DNA of 64,000 nt, from the NCBI GenBank assembly GCA_050949905.1, contig JBMNGP010000034.1, positions 124,001 to 188,000 of the forward strand. The letters are read 5' to 3'. The notes beneath the pieces are model-generated. The model saw only the letters and a list, made by a program, of their open reading frames with translations, was not told the origin of the DNA and did no database searches. This document shows, in pieces, positions 60,001 through 62,786 of this stretch. The stretch is from DUML01 sp050949905 (lineage in GTDB: Bacteria > Bacillota > Desulfitobacteriia > Desulfitobacteriales > Syntrophobotulaceae). Made by a program: the position numbers and the translations under genes. Numbering within the stretch: the first letter of the stretch is position 1; every line of letters begins with the position of its first letter.

Positions 60001-61635
60001 AACGGCACGGAAAAGAGCATCAGCCAAGGCTTTAAAAATATCAGCGGTATCCTGGCCGGCAGCAGTGTGGCAGGAGACAGTTTAACCGGACTCAACGAAG
60101 ATAGCATCTTTACCTTAGATGCCACCTTCAGCGGGGCAGATATCTGGAACAAATACCTAAACATCTTAAGTGGTCGGCTCTTAACCTTTACCAATATAGA
60201 AATCCTTAGAGGGGGTAGTAAGGGCGACACCTTCCGAATCACCGGCGAGCAGCAGTATGACCTCTACGGCGGAGCCGGCAATGACACCTTTAGCTTTGCC
60301 GACGGGGCAAAACTGGTGAGCAACCCTAACGGACAATTTGGCAATCTGGACGGTGAATCAGGCAATAACACTCTGGATTATGCCGCTTACACTACTTCCC
60401 GTAATTTCTACCTGACAGGACTTGGCTCCATAATCGGCTTCAACGGTAAAGAACAGAGCATAGCCGGTGAATACAGGAATATAACCAACCTGATCGGTGG
60501 AGAAGCTACCGATTCCCTAAGCGGACTAAACTTAGCCAATACATGGGAGATTAGCGGAGAAAATAGCGGTAGTTACCGGGCGAGTAACCGAGTCTTAAGA
60601 TTTACCTTCATCGACACCCTAAACGGCGGTGCCTTAAACGACCACTTTGCTCTCCTGGATGGCGCTTCCCTAAGCGGCAATATCGACGGTCGCAGTGGTA
60701 ATGATACCCTGGACTACAGTAAAGTTCTTACGGGAATAGTAGTTAACTTAAGTACGGGCCAGGCTGCCAAGATAATCGGTGGTATCACCAGTATCGAAAA
60801 TGTCACCGGCAGCCAGGGAGACGACTTAATTATTGGCAACGACCAAAACAACATTTTAGCCGGCGGGCCGGGCAATGACACCATTTACGGTGGCGGCGGA
60901 AATGACACTGTCTATGGAGGAGACGGCGATGACATCATTTACGGCGGCGGCGGAAATGACACTGTCTATGGAGGAGACGGCGATGACATCATTTACGGCG
61001 GTAGCGGAGATGATACCATCTCTGGAGATGCCGGTAATGACGAATTGCATGGAGAAACCGGAGGCGATACTCTCTCTGGCGGAGCCGGTAATGACAAGCT
61101 CTATGGTGAAGAAGGTAATGATACTTTAGACGGCGGTTCTGGTAATGACTACCTGAATGGTGGAGATGGCAACGACACCTTAATCACCGGCAGCGGTCAC
61201 AATACCCTAACCGGTGGGGAGGGCACGGATAAAGCCATTGTCGCTTACCTGTCCACCTATGAAGCGCTTTTTGAGGATATAGAAACCTGGGTATTCCTCC
61301 AGCCTCCTCCGGTAGAGCCTCCTGGTGGCAGCGACAGTGGCGGTGAATCAGCTCCTCCTTCTGAAGTTAGCCAGGATATAGACAGCAGTATCGGCGGTAC
61401 GGTTGAATTCAGCGGCGGCTCCATTGTCATTCCGCCGAACGTCCTCCCGGGCGATGCCACCATAAGCGTCAAAACTCTAAGCCCCGGCGAAATCCAAAAC
61501 CTCCTGCCTGCTTCCTTAGCCTTAACCTTAGGCAGTGAAGTCTATGAAATCGCGACCAGCGGCGCAACCTATTTCGGGGCGGACAACTTCATAACCATAA
61601 CCCTGGAATTTGACCCTGGGAAGCTTGCCGCTTAG
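33022..61635 (+). CDS. Giant (9537-aa) Sec-exported repeat surface protein, C-terminally cut
   Basis: The ATG at 33022 is preferred to 32980 because GGGGG precedes it and a clean signal peptide results (cleavage after SKAYA, residue 41). Layout: acidic D/E/A/S/G tract (about 46-205); carboxypeptidase-regulatory-like domain (about 208-295); beta-solenoid repeats with a theme like NxxxAYIxxSxVxAxGxVxLxA (about 310-2930); five modules with a DDGFxxGDxI core (about 2950-3370); more solenoid; a Trp/Tyr-rich insert (about 4150-4545); further solenoid (to about 5350); calcium-binding-type GGxGNDTF repeats (about 5350-9280), including a large duplication; a strict RTX run (about 9280-9407); a Pro-rich linker and the first part of a ZU5-like domain. 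Expected role: a fibrous adhesin or surface layer component. The stop at 61633 cuts the last domain. Confidence 0.9.
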   Translation: MSVFATFGRNNKVKKNILIFFLIAVGALFLLFVSPASKAYAALEDPVAESSSGDFCSEETPQEGEGDSDSEGSSSGEEGQDSLDGKSPDEEEAVSGSEEGTAEGGDSDEEAAAEEVQAEEDGSAEDDEAGEEDDAAEGNEADGQSGAAEDEDTADEGNPDDEDSTGEGDDKELNSEQDAEQGAEQDAEQDVDQEANQENNTANTLVDPYGTVYDAITKQAIAEASVSLEQLLNGEYVAYGNAGDGLPYDCTDGTYKFDLVIGEYRITASAEGYLSFTWNFSQTDDTEHKIDFYLVPQKKDESGNWVVDGEGNPVADSITSGWCSFDNKVTIDRDIYSPGQDIEIRAPNGENGEAEEDPFTSITVNEGVTISTRRLAEGEIDQAAGISGGDSGDILLQAPEITIGKNAKILAHVINAEGSAYKAGDITFRAHRIADYDWQDVLLYNKDITETEISILDGALIQGGAVTLTSISDNTVIFSDIVPGEGGPTEEALLDWGIETGIEFLEEFSLIGGVAISKATSLITLGVGSQIFALSLLAESLAYIDARTAPFGLGAGVAVAIGDSDARIIINGKITTGGNCTLRSLADNTLLANGSASTALGGVAVGVAVSVLNSKSYVLAADSSEFSVGGNLTLEAKTIDRNCTMGVSATGPDGKLGAAVAVSYEYGDTQAYLDGKADVTGNIAVNALMEKQNIDTSVVGIPTAKNGVNAAAGVNTNCQNDLLAETKSKILGKVKSFVWGGLKSLVGKKSEEAKDKTGDQASTFEMAAAVAVYSDTNLVKARIGNPEAAQKAAVKSGGSITVNARAESQPYLIAIATVKEPEDASAPPAGGSENPAGGSDDATGVKFAGSAAVAIGMFTNEAIAYVGEGSAVDAAHNLTVKAEALNEYDFAYGQNIIEIWNKVFTSTDDGRQTVVTDDIIEVKEGHSAGGEAGNLYKYKGTDPLTVDLGQVDFSNTILWEDLGSAWKYRTMEFIRVLTTYLDSNFSLADNLVNTWTQSTANGAKVSLCGAVTIIDLDNNAHAYLDSNAEVNQNSAADYRTGDQQVAIESVSTNELINFGGNIQFPGITGPGKTWKPEVHFGGPGAGGETAAVGGTVVLIDLNNISKAEIKDGVLLYGDNLKVTADNNVFVVTVCASGGESGTFGLNGTFSLININNTTLAQIANDARVVVGTKALPGRTESLLVRANDQSCLINLAGGVAVSNNIGIGASVAINEVARNTQAVVGNLLEDTMLDKPDLPDLTIDALGPVAIEAANDGYLLSVGLAAAVCKEKTPDPEKKKSAPQGNGNYGIGVSAEVVLNNINDTVLAYIRLASLQSTNLVISAHNRTKIIAAGGSVAIVTKDGTSVGLAGSYTQNTITNVTRALIDQSDLNLTGDLTLEAESKEEIISVAASGSGSTSSNSGSIAGQVSVNLISSVTEASIINQTVINVSNLTLKAADNSSILAIAGALAYGGKAGIGAAAAWNEIYTEPAGEGEPKQANAVKASIQNSDVTAGGKLELEARSNNKILAITAAVGASKGDMALVASLSLNTIETNTLAYIIGKKTTGIRADGAVTLKAVNNSSILAVAGGLSFAKTASLGLAASYNEIANTLAAYIGEGTSAEQETILKAGSLSLNASADSSILSIAVGGGAGGKVAINGSVSINTITNSVSSYIINSKVETQTAVSLSAIDKSEIGSIAGAVGGSKTAAIGAALAINYIGSFGGLGTPQRVLSYIENSRVVVTNGTIQLLAQSDAIIKSISAAGGGGGKAAVYGAVSLNFINTDIAAYIKDCLSPAGTPETERKLVRASGNIIIDAIDNSAVSVIAGNVAGAGTGAVGAAVAIVFIGNGDLTSFNKYINNDEYTDAGEESESQEFAYDQPTFTSDSKVRAFIDDSRVESTNGSVNITAKANAAIFNISAGAGVGGSAGLQGSVSVNYLKTGVSAYIQNATVEAGEDIILQALTEKRTTIPLSALQVESAEGEVSSFDGGGDDEGEADSLETEPNSPESLTNIQAIAGAVAGGGAAGIGAAIAVNHLENIYNVYVLGSTLTAAGDVILNADSLAGIETISAAAAGAGTFAAAGSVSLNFVRNTIQAYIAASTVTAGNTDSVGSITVQARDISSIKSVSGQINFSGTAGLGAAAAYNEISNTVKAYVGDPLAGRTVLSTGGDVIIQSRSAATISTIGAGGSFGASFGGSATVVINLITDQVYAYIINADVTAQGNVYLLAESTNATNSYGGSAGGGAVGVGAAVIVNILNNTTEAYIKQSTVSAQGNGAAVAVPDWDEDGNRRTSVQEVNGLIVIATNQEAITIYSGSVGAGLGGISGQVSTNIIDNRTAAYIDSSNINTDGSKGQWVILRAAQSTGIRIYAGSLAAGGVAAVGGAVNATIITNTTSAYLKNSTVYALNGVEVKALTGLKPLGDSGQPSVIIAGASLSGMLSLAGAVSVVVTENTNEAYIQRSVIYSLGSIEVFSSHNIEMDIYGGTVSGSAFVGAGGTVVVSSLKNISRAEVKGSELNARGAIEIKARSRENITVKVGTAGVGFTGGGVAGAVSVVLVETTTEASVRGDGDKDSEINQDPRFRPGGIYAPAESTAEPPAPSTQTVLIQADNRTKVETIGGALGAGAYLGLGAAIDYVSIQNRTVAMVATGSKIYARGNVTLEALSEKIVNSNVYSIGGGLFGISGAVSIICVGSPISSAGSGEFDSDLRDQINGDISPNSRLKYKDEDGNIQSRLPGDSLGLRVAEMISQAKGANVNGALAPDLDTSNKITAAFVQNAGSTAARAEIVSGEQVSIHALNKNNISSQPSNAAVGAAVAGGTVAHVNTQENTKAYLGDYGYLRANSIAIKAESFDKANVHCRAAAASLVGGVNEYWALADIRPLSTAYLGNHTDVVALTSIQIDAEVTPDVAAKVQGLTVTGGITVGMSRAEATVQPQVTAWVGDYARIIAGPQPVSGNPSLTLISRGKLTGAPGLEFKGNTIIIEGQFTFERGVVMSGEPKLIFNSTDSTITRTEGNWWEDGFKAGDLITVTGTWYNDKDYQIADISPDGKILTLASGTVLVDEVADGSSLIEELVGNFTLDDNADGILTLKREDGGAGWSWADLGLLRGDYITFTLTDDEGQSYEQKYQITGIAGAILTLDAFGGEIDPENFAAVTLEKPAREISIRAKDSQANDRVTYDGGESGQSLTELGFAVGDYFTILTSGQGYNSGIYKIIGFENDGRTAILDTMGYVQNALDSGTAIKEIPSEISRSTGSWLDDGFAPGDVIYVDGTQKNKGYYQIKEIKDGGKTLVLYRGEELTDEVIAPGSGVSIIAQANDRIIRDTGSWIDDGFMPGQTITIVGSTLSAENSNNGTYQIKAISEDGKVLILTVQDVFKKEITNNLIITIDGDYESGLRISARLLLPVLSDGSTGNTAMADADGISGSILAAVNGIYATVDVNSIVIAYVGTQANLNVLGVIEVNALASTKQLAYTDSINIGGLLSVAKNTARVDTASTITSLIGNNAVIRGNDLRITAYGEEYNYAEAIAGGGGAVSGLGAEAHTSFNSDPFGLKNYGTTAAIGSGAQINVGLFSLLADHTISFNSRVDTTSASLVGASGGLAQNTVDSDVEALIGADAIINAYNILVLASNQAVKDWLSGGNNNVNSGSGGIADFPASRSHTTISFNTNIIVGDGAKLTIIGDPFAPGSLTLNAFNRILAKDRVKLAAGGAIAVAKAESKIEADVKAAVNIGKNVFLTSVGDINLSALVWAEIETKVDVSTWGAASAASGKSLSQVDAVNEIVIEDADLFAEGMVNLMAGQNSTEQMNNLKLKARTDIDNNGVAPVSTNPSADALIDLTNSINIKAGALIQSVSDTNLIAQKGPTVAEGKASGKDWIKSAYGAEIKGGTGSVEVTPIVRVDGTVEVGLRSQQILIIDENGEIVEISDGITVTRDKQILADYILNEINMLKSLAVQYAGTEAGLAFANQAAFLEQELIRMGYDISGDKPLPIVWIDIIIVGSIKAEQPNINVLAEEGSLLGNGVLNASKLPALIKIINHSPHYLVLNNLHIPEREGGLLYYNYDPVLGSDLNQEINLRNKVKDANLTVNTSASSSEPISSEIYVENTFEGMSPPVIEVYGSIKNVGSQTNPGKVTIKGRGGISTFGSIEAGTLSINAGGSFMQGYTDSLFNVGGVPRAHWGDLAAYMQNISHWPYPDPYKIWFFKPYNEYQITYINNLIDKILSENNPEVGAIRADNIFIAARYLNINGLLEAGRPINETILEGWANNKITAYQNLIRWGIMQSVNYKDYPLLTNEIGLNLYYDPVQNAIVLDPLAVRGGYVELFGQIINTGTGKIVALDGFGRINVVNNTTYDLIIKGLDTGIGTPGTVVITDTAKKKDGEDQVFLTTRFMRQYNAQTGTYQVITDTWWTDKRDQLISHTASEGSSAVYNPVEGYRYEWIMGQKRMLEEIYTYRSKSWLGADWLAKDPDNLYDSSTRNIGSPILMPNGEYLTYRPDKTDEEYLYWHERRSSGDRVLWGYRNWSEQSWFLAPKYYYEEYTYREGYIDVYYHSIKADYPIEIVFAGERQGTIIINSKGSIIIDGPVKNESGDTTLSTEGAITSNSDIPIATRNLTLTAGTGIGGSLPLYIALVEDGVLNAETLNGDINIKEAQGDLILGQVIAHNGNVKLEARTGISAANKGTSLVKGRLIEILTAYGSIQGDLNSANTSLRIDTLNGEGYGLIAQAALNINLEEISDSLRIISIVCQAGDSLGDITLKVANGGLLNPNRGDYAGNEALLGFWNDHTSGSNTAQDIAAFLAAAGLKRLTDTNYRVNVPNLIGKNITLEVLLDVGNSEEIEINFVDGQLQLTEEIMVMLAAAEPGDVVFYDAAGNPVNPAVSGSSVAYLKINVPQSIILQSTGEVTVLAGGSVYLASEGDLNINTVSSQTRGAIRIRTAGGIYAAGEDPVKIRGGDIILEAAGGSLGNSAKPLTIQHGSNNSLRARSAYDIYLQGVAGNYSGYDFSGALGLDFIYTTGAVNLKSAAGIYDSRADQEENIVAASLTLQGTAIGQGDNFLDLDLLEQGIGPAGNLNVITSAGDIYLSEVSGNMYIHSLTANGGDISLKAEGSIYGRSQDEETDIAAQSIILEAVNGTIGSNDNYLNIDTQSGGYGTLTAAGKNNLYIREISGDLLLSSVATDNTVYLVSLGNIFNAKAGGVNIIADKVQLRAAFGIGAGDNYLRTSANNLEANTENGSIWLHNAKDIIIGNISELPGIQSANEIHLEAAGSLQVWENILAEGQIVLTTLDTDAAGENILIQDGTTVWSKNFFVMLRAGDDLELQAGSLLQAKGQIFLMIDYSTADADPGVGGSLTLNGQILAPYLGIYSQGDNDSITIETDYSLPHTVLESGAGDDSIILDQLKPVLSQYEGQRSTINLNGQDGSDNYLINLVGSSNYVININDSGTGSSDNDILTINATANNDQILIRQNFIALINEGTDIDGDGYADLERINYNKAAVFAEALGTWQGCTLERVILNTLAGNDHVISDDTSTEFTINGGEGNDLFQIAQVFNSARDALAGIAPEDLFRTVETTQGFLSRGITFAMIINGGSGNDQFLVYHNKAELFVNGDDGDDKFLVRAFVVVDLSGDQQTTNIATGTGIDEIAYAINAPVNIDGGSGYNTLVIVLTEYSDHVVITEDKIYGAGLTVSYTSIQRIEVDGMAGDDVFYILSTGPGVETVIIGNLGSDTFIIAGDITGSVTAVDEEGKPVVLPDPTHQTGSIQGKLTIIGGPLEGADRSLTKAITLPTETNRYIPTGTVESFGDKTLTDEAAAYTAEVIGYFIGILDQQGQITQLRRIESYNGNTLTLDLPWEVIPDCGVEYVILYASPTLFVDETTQTDRLLVYNDMSTSDDSGELTANSLFGLNMGVGIEYRELEGLEIWLGQGNDTFRVKDTALGVHTEINGNPGDDRFELISTQNGLLPDYAGDLTVNGDAGNDYFNLVFNSLAQGQVTINGNQGDDYFNLEFSPEYFEYVILNGDEGDDTFSFADNVVLNGEINGGAGLDTLDYSRYGTARHITVLGWDNDGYHGAQSGIPDRDTPAGPFCTIIDGFTGIKRIIGSPLEEINGDKLYSILEVSGEWTLDGDNSIYKAKNAVDTGGNPITLNFINYDFLYGSNLDDSFTLVGEEYGRLFGGTGHDSFILLDGASLKGDIDGGGGNNSLDYRAYTTGVTVHLSTFTATGISRSVIGINIVYGGQGDDHLIGDNGDNILASTGGNDVLEGGYGNNTYLIFEGFANVQIIETYLGEDTLDFSNVTSDLIFKLNDKLVNKISGGAISGTLSYGGEGSAENSRGDKIKTFVGGQGKSSFILADGYVLPAGTKIDGGPGLAIIDFSNYGQARDVRLTAAETDGFAGEQAAIPGGFVRIDKIIGDLSNENTLTGMAENSTYTFSKILDGTTGEYVDLHTVTVNGITLVIENYQHLIGGSGDDTFVFSGNGSLTGSINGGGGINWLDYTTYGTGVGVTVDLAANLIPGLTGTLKNVNNIIGTPYNDTLLGNDAPNILIGGSGNDRLEGRGGHNTYIFAAGWGEDIVLNTSGQGTLDFSGLSANLSVELAAYLKADLSTWPTISDGTYSVKFDGISLLKTGSGNDIFNIGGNYALDIESGLGDDTYNLSDTGTLTGNIESGAGNDTFNLLDSAQVQGNIESGAGDDTFNFAGSARVLGKIDGGAGSNTLDFAAYGSSLTINLAARQVTNPLANPAVSTVLNEFDNIQKVMGSLAGINDTIQGSNETTIYNITGENSGNITWNSAANPTLTITIEFMGIENLLGGSGNDTFAFTENGQLSGNIGGGAGENWLDYSGFNQESLPEEERGVNVNLLEGLIQGLTGLLSGVNNIIGTNYNDVLIGNLANNIILGLGGNDTIKGIGGQNIIEGGAGNDKLYGGSGSDKFIFAGDWGQDTLYDYENESGQATGEGSYTLDFSGLTGTAKLTLTFAQQSLSGEIFDTLAITDALNPLDPDELENSNKLDYASKFPGILKAVYAGSGNDTFNLEGLSEGRTTSLYGGAGDDTFLINAVTSVSLYGGNGAGDLADGNDSFIFAPGAVLKGVLDGGNGNNTLNFSLYTEAIDIILTGLGQLTGYQGKGNLAGAANSIIAQFTNITDLKGSSSAGGRDSLTGLNSGGSFSLGTGATSAAYQTGARILTFSGFEVLRGGSGEDTFSIGGEQTYDLDGGAGNDTFIFLDNAKLNGNLNGGLGSNSLDLTDYLEKLNLILSGLGENIGFSGTIEKITDSGAGTVKTLIGTFVNITNLIGGSSADDTLTGLAQNATWQIGTGNRHQYMAANRSLGFFGFENLLGGRGNDIFKFADGGAYSGRIDGGAGYNTLDYTSYTTPRNIILSGLGSLGGLAGNEVGSAGGTASLVGGFTNIQHFLGSAGNGDSLTGKTDETGTWDINGSTVVYTTATTFNNYQLSFTGIEILTAGDQGDTFNLTGTVPYSLKGGLGDDTYNLSGTGTLTGNIESGAGNDTFNLSDSARVQGNIESGAGDDIFNLLDSAQVQGNIESGAGDDTFNFAGSARVLGSLDGGAGSNTLDFAAYGSSLTINLAAMQVTNPLANPAVSTVLNKFDNIQKVKGSLAGTNDTIQGSNETTIYNITGENSGNITWNSAANPALTLTIEFMGIENLLGGSGNDTFAFTENGQLSGNIGGGAGENWLDYSGFNQESLPEEERGVIVNLLEGLIQGLTGLLSGVNNIIGTNYNDVLIGSLANNIILGLGGNDTIKGIGGQNIIEGGAGNDKLYGGSGSDKFIFAGDWGQDTLYDYENESGQATGEGSYTLDFSSLAGTAKLTLTFAQESLSGEIFDTLAITDALNPLDPDELENSNKLDYASKYPGILKAVYAGSGNDTFNLEGLSEGRTTSLYGGAGDDTFLINAVTSVSLYGGNGAGDLADGNDSFIFAPGAVLKGVLDGGNGNNTLNFSLYTEAIDIILTGLGQLTGYQGKGNLAGAANSIIAQFTNITDLKGSSSAGGRDSLTGLNSGGSFSLGTGATSAAYQTGARILTFSGFEVLRGGSGEDTFSIGGEQTYDLDGGAGNDTFIFLDNAKLNGNLNGGLGSNSLDLTDYLEKLNLILSGLGENIGFSGTIEKITDSGAGTVKTLIGTFVNITNLIGGSSADDTLTGLAQNATWQIGTGNRHQYMAANRSLGFFGFENLLGGSGNDIFKFADGGAYSGRIDGGAGYNTLDYTSYTTPRNIILSGLGSLGGLAGNEVGSAGGTASLVGGFTNIQHFLGSAGNGDSLTGKTDETGTWDINGSTVVYTTATTFNNYQLSFTGIEILTAGDQGDTFNLTGTVPYSLKGGTGDDTFNLGGTGTLSGNIDSGAGNDTFNFLDSAQVQGNIESGAGDDTFNFAGSARVLGKIDGGAGSNTLDFAAYGSSLTINLAARQVTNPLANPAVSTVLNKFDNIQKVMGSLAGTNDTIQGSNETTIYKITGENSGNITWNSAANPTLTLTIEFMGIENLLGGSGNDTFAFIGSGRITGSINGGGGSNTLDYSSYDLGDHSGVTVDLSSGKATGVAEEADGTPKAGKVQNILNLIGSRFNDYLTGNNLNNQIDGRGGNDTLVGLGGNDTYIFGPDWEPGTTTTVIEAINGGVDTLDFSGLAFDLTFILTESGGSVSGDSGSGVRIVQYSGEVLENFIAGAGNDTFNFLNRAVAGNIQGGAGYNTLDFSGYASAVNINLEISAAAAESANGRVTILNFFAEILSFIGSEHEDSLTGYNSETLYEISAENTGKINTVIDFASMENLLGGSADDTFKIIGGGHLTGFLNGGGGINTLDYSEYDLGDESGVIVNLATGSATAIGSGAAGMLSGIHNLVSSPYADSFTGHENANNTFIFIDNWGNDTVNPGGGFNTLDFSRLTVNLSITLDSFQELIDSELIRRYQVDVKHLDPNSGAILNSLLVTWQKHNNLIQTIYGSQGENNYYLLADYATSLYGGESNDTFTFADQVTLTGLIDGQGGLNTLDLSAYRTLRDITLTGLGNVSGFNGTEKSISQGFKNISGILAGSSVAGDSLTGLNEDSIFTLDATFSGADIWNKYLNILSGRLLTFTNIEILRGGSKGDTFRITGEQQYDLYGGAGNDTFSFADGAKLVSNPNGQFGNLDGESGNNTLDYAAYTTSRNFYLTGLGSIIGFNGKEQSIAGEYRNITNLIGGEATDSLSGLNLANTWEISGENSGSYRASNRVLRFTFIDTLNGGALNDHFALLDGASLSGNIDGRSGNDTLDYSKVLTGIVVNLSTGQAAKIIGGITSIENVTGSQGDDLIIGNDQNNILAGGPGNDTIYGGGGNDTVYGGDGDDIIYGGGGNDTVYGGDGDDIIYGGSGDDTISGDAGNDELHGETGGDTLSGGAGNDKLYGEEGNDTLDGGSGNDYLNGGDGNDTLITGSGHNTLTGGEGTDKAIVAYLSTYEALFEDIETWVFLQPPPVEPPGGSDSGGESAPPSEVSQDIDSSIGGTVEFSGGSIVIPPNVLPGDATISVKTLSPGEIQNLLPASLALTLGSEVYEIATSGATYFGADNFITITLEFDPGKLAA
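52882..55380 (+). repeat. Long tandem repeat copy A (2499 bp, in frame)
   Basis: Encodes residues 6621-7453 of the giant protein. It starts at a glycine-rich GDDTYNL unit and contains three 21-residue GNIESGAGxDTFN units before the longer modules. The next copy follows without a gap and is nearly identical. Confidence 0.95.
55381..57942 (+). repeat. Long tandem repeat copy B (2562 bp, in frame)
   Basis: Encodes residues 7454-8307. It matches copy A base for base over long stretches with scattered differences (for example at 56075, 56174 and 56398-56415). It is 63 bp longer because it has one more 21-residue GNIESGAGDD unit at about 55495-55560. Confidence 0.95.
57943..58460 (+). repeat. Long tandem repeat copy C (partial)
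   Basis: Encodes residues 8308 to about 8480. It follows the start of copies A and B closely up to the GGSGNDTFAF segment near 58460, then diverges into unrelated repeat units. Confidence 0.9.
60861..61240 (+). repeat. Canonical RTX nonapeptide run
   Basis: About 14 consecutive GGxGxDxUx nonapeptides (GGGGNDTVY, GGDGDDIIY and so on), the Ca2+-binding parallel beta-roll sequence. It includes an exact 54-bp tandem duplication (60901-60954 and 60955-61008 share the same 18 residues, with differences only near the end). Confidence 0.95.
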
Positions 61636-61650
61636 GCCAAAGGCCGGTAA
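61620..61650 (+). other. Apparent frameshift between the giant gene and its wall anchor
   Basis: The giant frame ends at TAG 61633-61635, inside a ZU5-like domain. Read in the frame of the next gene, the same bases give LGQRPVMHYYDEEQGEW, the natural continuation of that domain. Loss of one base (or gain of two) near 61629-61632 would explain it. No canonical slippery heptamer for -1 frameshifting is visible. Confidence 0.75.
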
Positions 61651-62753
61651 TGCATTATTACGATGAAGAACAGGGTGAATGGGTAGAAATTGAAACAGAA
61701 ATAGCTTATAACGAAGAAACCGGCAAGTGGGAAGCAATAGTACAAGTCAACCACTTAACCAAGTTTGCGGTCTTAGGCACTTCCTGGCGGCCTTACCTCA
61801 AAGACAGGTATCTGACGGCTGTAGCCATCTCCCAGATGGGCTGGGAAAAAGCAGACTATGCAGTCTTAGTCCGGGGAGATAACTTTGCCGATGCCTTAAG
61901 CGCCGCTCCTTTAGCCCATAAATTCGGCGGGCCGCTCCTCTTAACCCGGCCAAAGGAAATCTCTCAAGACACTCTTAAGGAATTAAGAAGATTAGGCGTT
62001 AAGAAGCTCTTTATTGTGGGCGGAAATGCAGCCATATCCCAGGATGTAGAGGAAACGGTCAAAGCTTTAGGGATAACAGTAGAGCGTATCTCCGGCAGCG
62101 ACAGATATGAGACAGCGGTCAAAGTTGCCGAAGAAATCGGTTTAGATTCAATAAGCAGTGTCTTTATAGCCAACGGCAACAACTTCCCGGATGCCCTTGC
62201 GGCTTCGGCCCTGGCAGCCAAGCTGGGAATGCCGGTTCTCTTGACTAAGCGGGAAGCCTTACCGGAGAGTGTGCCAAGTTACCTTAAGACTAATCAAGTT
62301 AGCGAAGCCTTCCTGGTAGGAGGAGTAAGAGTAATTGACAGCAGGGTAGAAGAGGACTTAAGCGGACTGACTGCAAAGACTGAAGGTACGGAAAGAACTG
62401 AAGGTGCTGAAAGAACTGAAAGAACTGAAAGAAGTGCGGGGATTAAAGTCACCAGACTGGCCGGGGAGGACAGATATGGGACAAACCTCGAAGTGTTAAG
62501 GCATTTTGCCGCAAACCTCCGCTGGGAGAGCTTATATATAGCTACAGGTAAAGATTTTGCCGACGGCTTAACCGGAGCGGTTCTCGCTGCCCGGACTTCC
62601 GCCCCGCTCATTTTAACCGGGGAAGTTTTACCTCCGGCTGCGGCTCTGTACCTGCAAAGCGTGCTTGAGCCTGCCACGGAAGTAACTGCCCTGGGCGGCG
62701 AAAGAGCGGTACCGGAAGCGCTTTTGAATACAATAAAGGACTTAGTCCCTTAG
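61650..62753 (+). CDS. CWB2 cell-wall-binding protein, probably the detached C-terminus of the giant
   Basis: 367 residues. The first ~45 are the rest of the ZU5-like/beta domain (YDEEQGEWVEIETE, then VNHLTKFAVLGT). Three cell-wall-binding type 2 repeats follow (about 50-140, 145-235 and 265-365), with the family markers ADALSAAPLA, VGGNAAIS, RISGSDRYETA, DALAASALA and RLAGEDRYGTN. Such triplets bind anionic wall polymers and anchor S-layer proteins of Clostridia. Between repeats 2 and 3 is a short TEGTERTEGAERTERTER low-complexity tract. It has no signal peptide and only a weak AAAGG ahead of the ATG, so as a separate protein it could not be exported; it makes sense only as part of the giant upstream. 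Confidence 0.88.
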   Translation: MHYYDEEQGEWVEIETEIAYNEETGKWEAIVQVNHLTKFAVLGTSWRPYLKDRYLTAVAISQMGWEKADYAVLVRGDNFADALSAAPLAHKFGGPLLLTRPKEISQDTLKELRRLGVKKLFIVGGNAAISQDVEETVKALGITVERISGSDRYETAVKVAEEIGLDSISSVFIANGNNFPDALAASALAAKLGMPVLLTKREALPESVPSYLKTNQVSEAFLVGGVRVIDSRVEEDLSGLTAKTEGTERTEGAERTERTERSAGIKVTRLAGEDRYGTNLEVLRHFAANLRWESLYIATGKDFADGLTGAVLAARTSAPLILTGEVLPPAAALYLQSVLEPATEVTALGGERAVPEALLNTIKDLVP

Positions 62754-62786
62754 ATCACTCTCAACCTTATTTAGCGGGCAAGAAAA

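Noticed and set aside
61600..61640. Programmed -1 frameshift at the end of the giant gene
   Set aside because: No X-XXY-YYZ slippery heptamer in the right phase and no obvious downstream stimulator, so mutation or sequencing error is favoured, though not proven.
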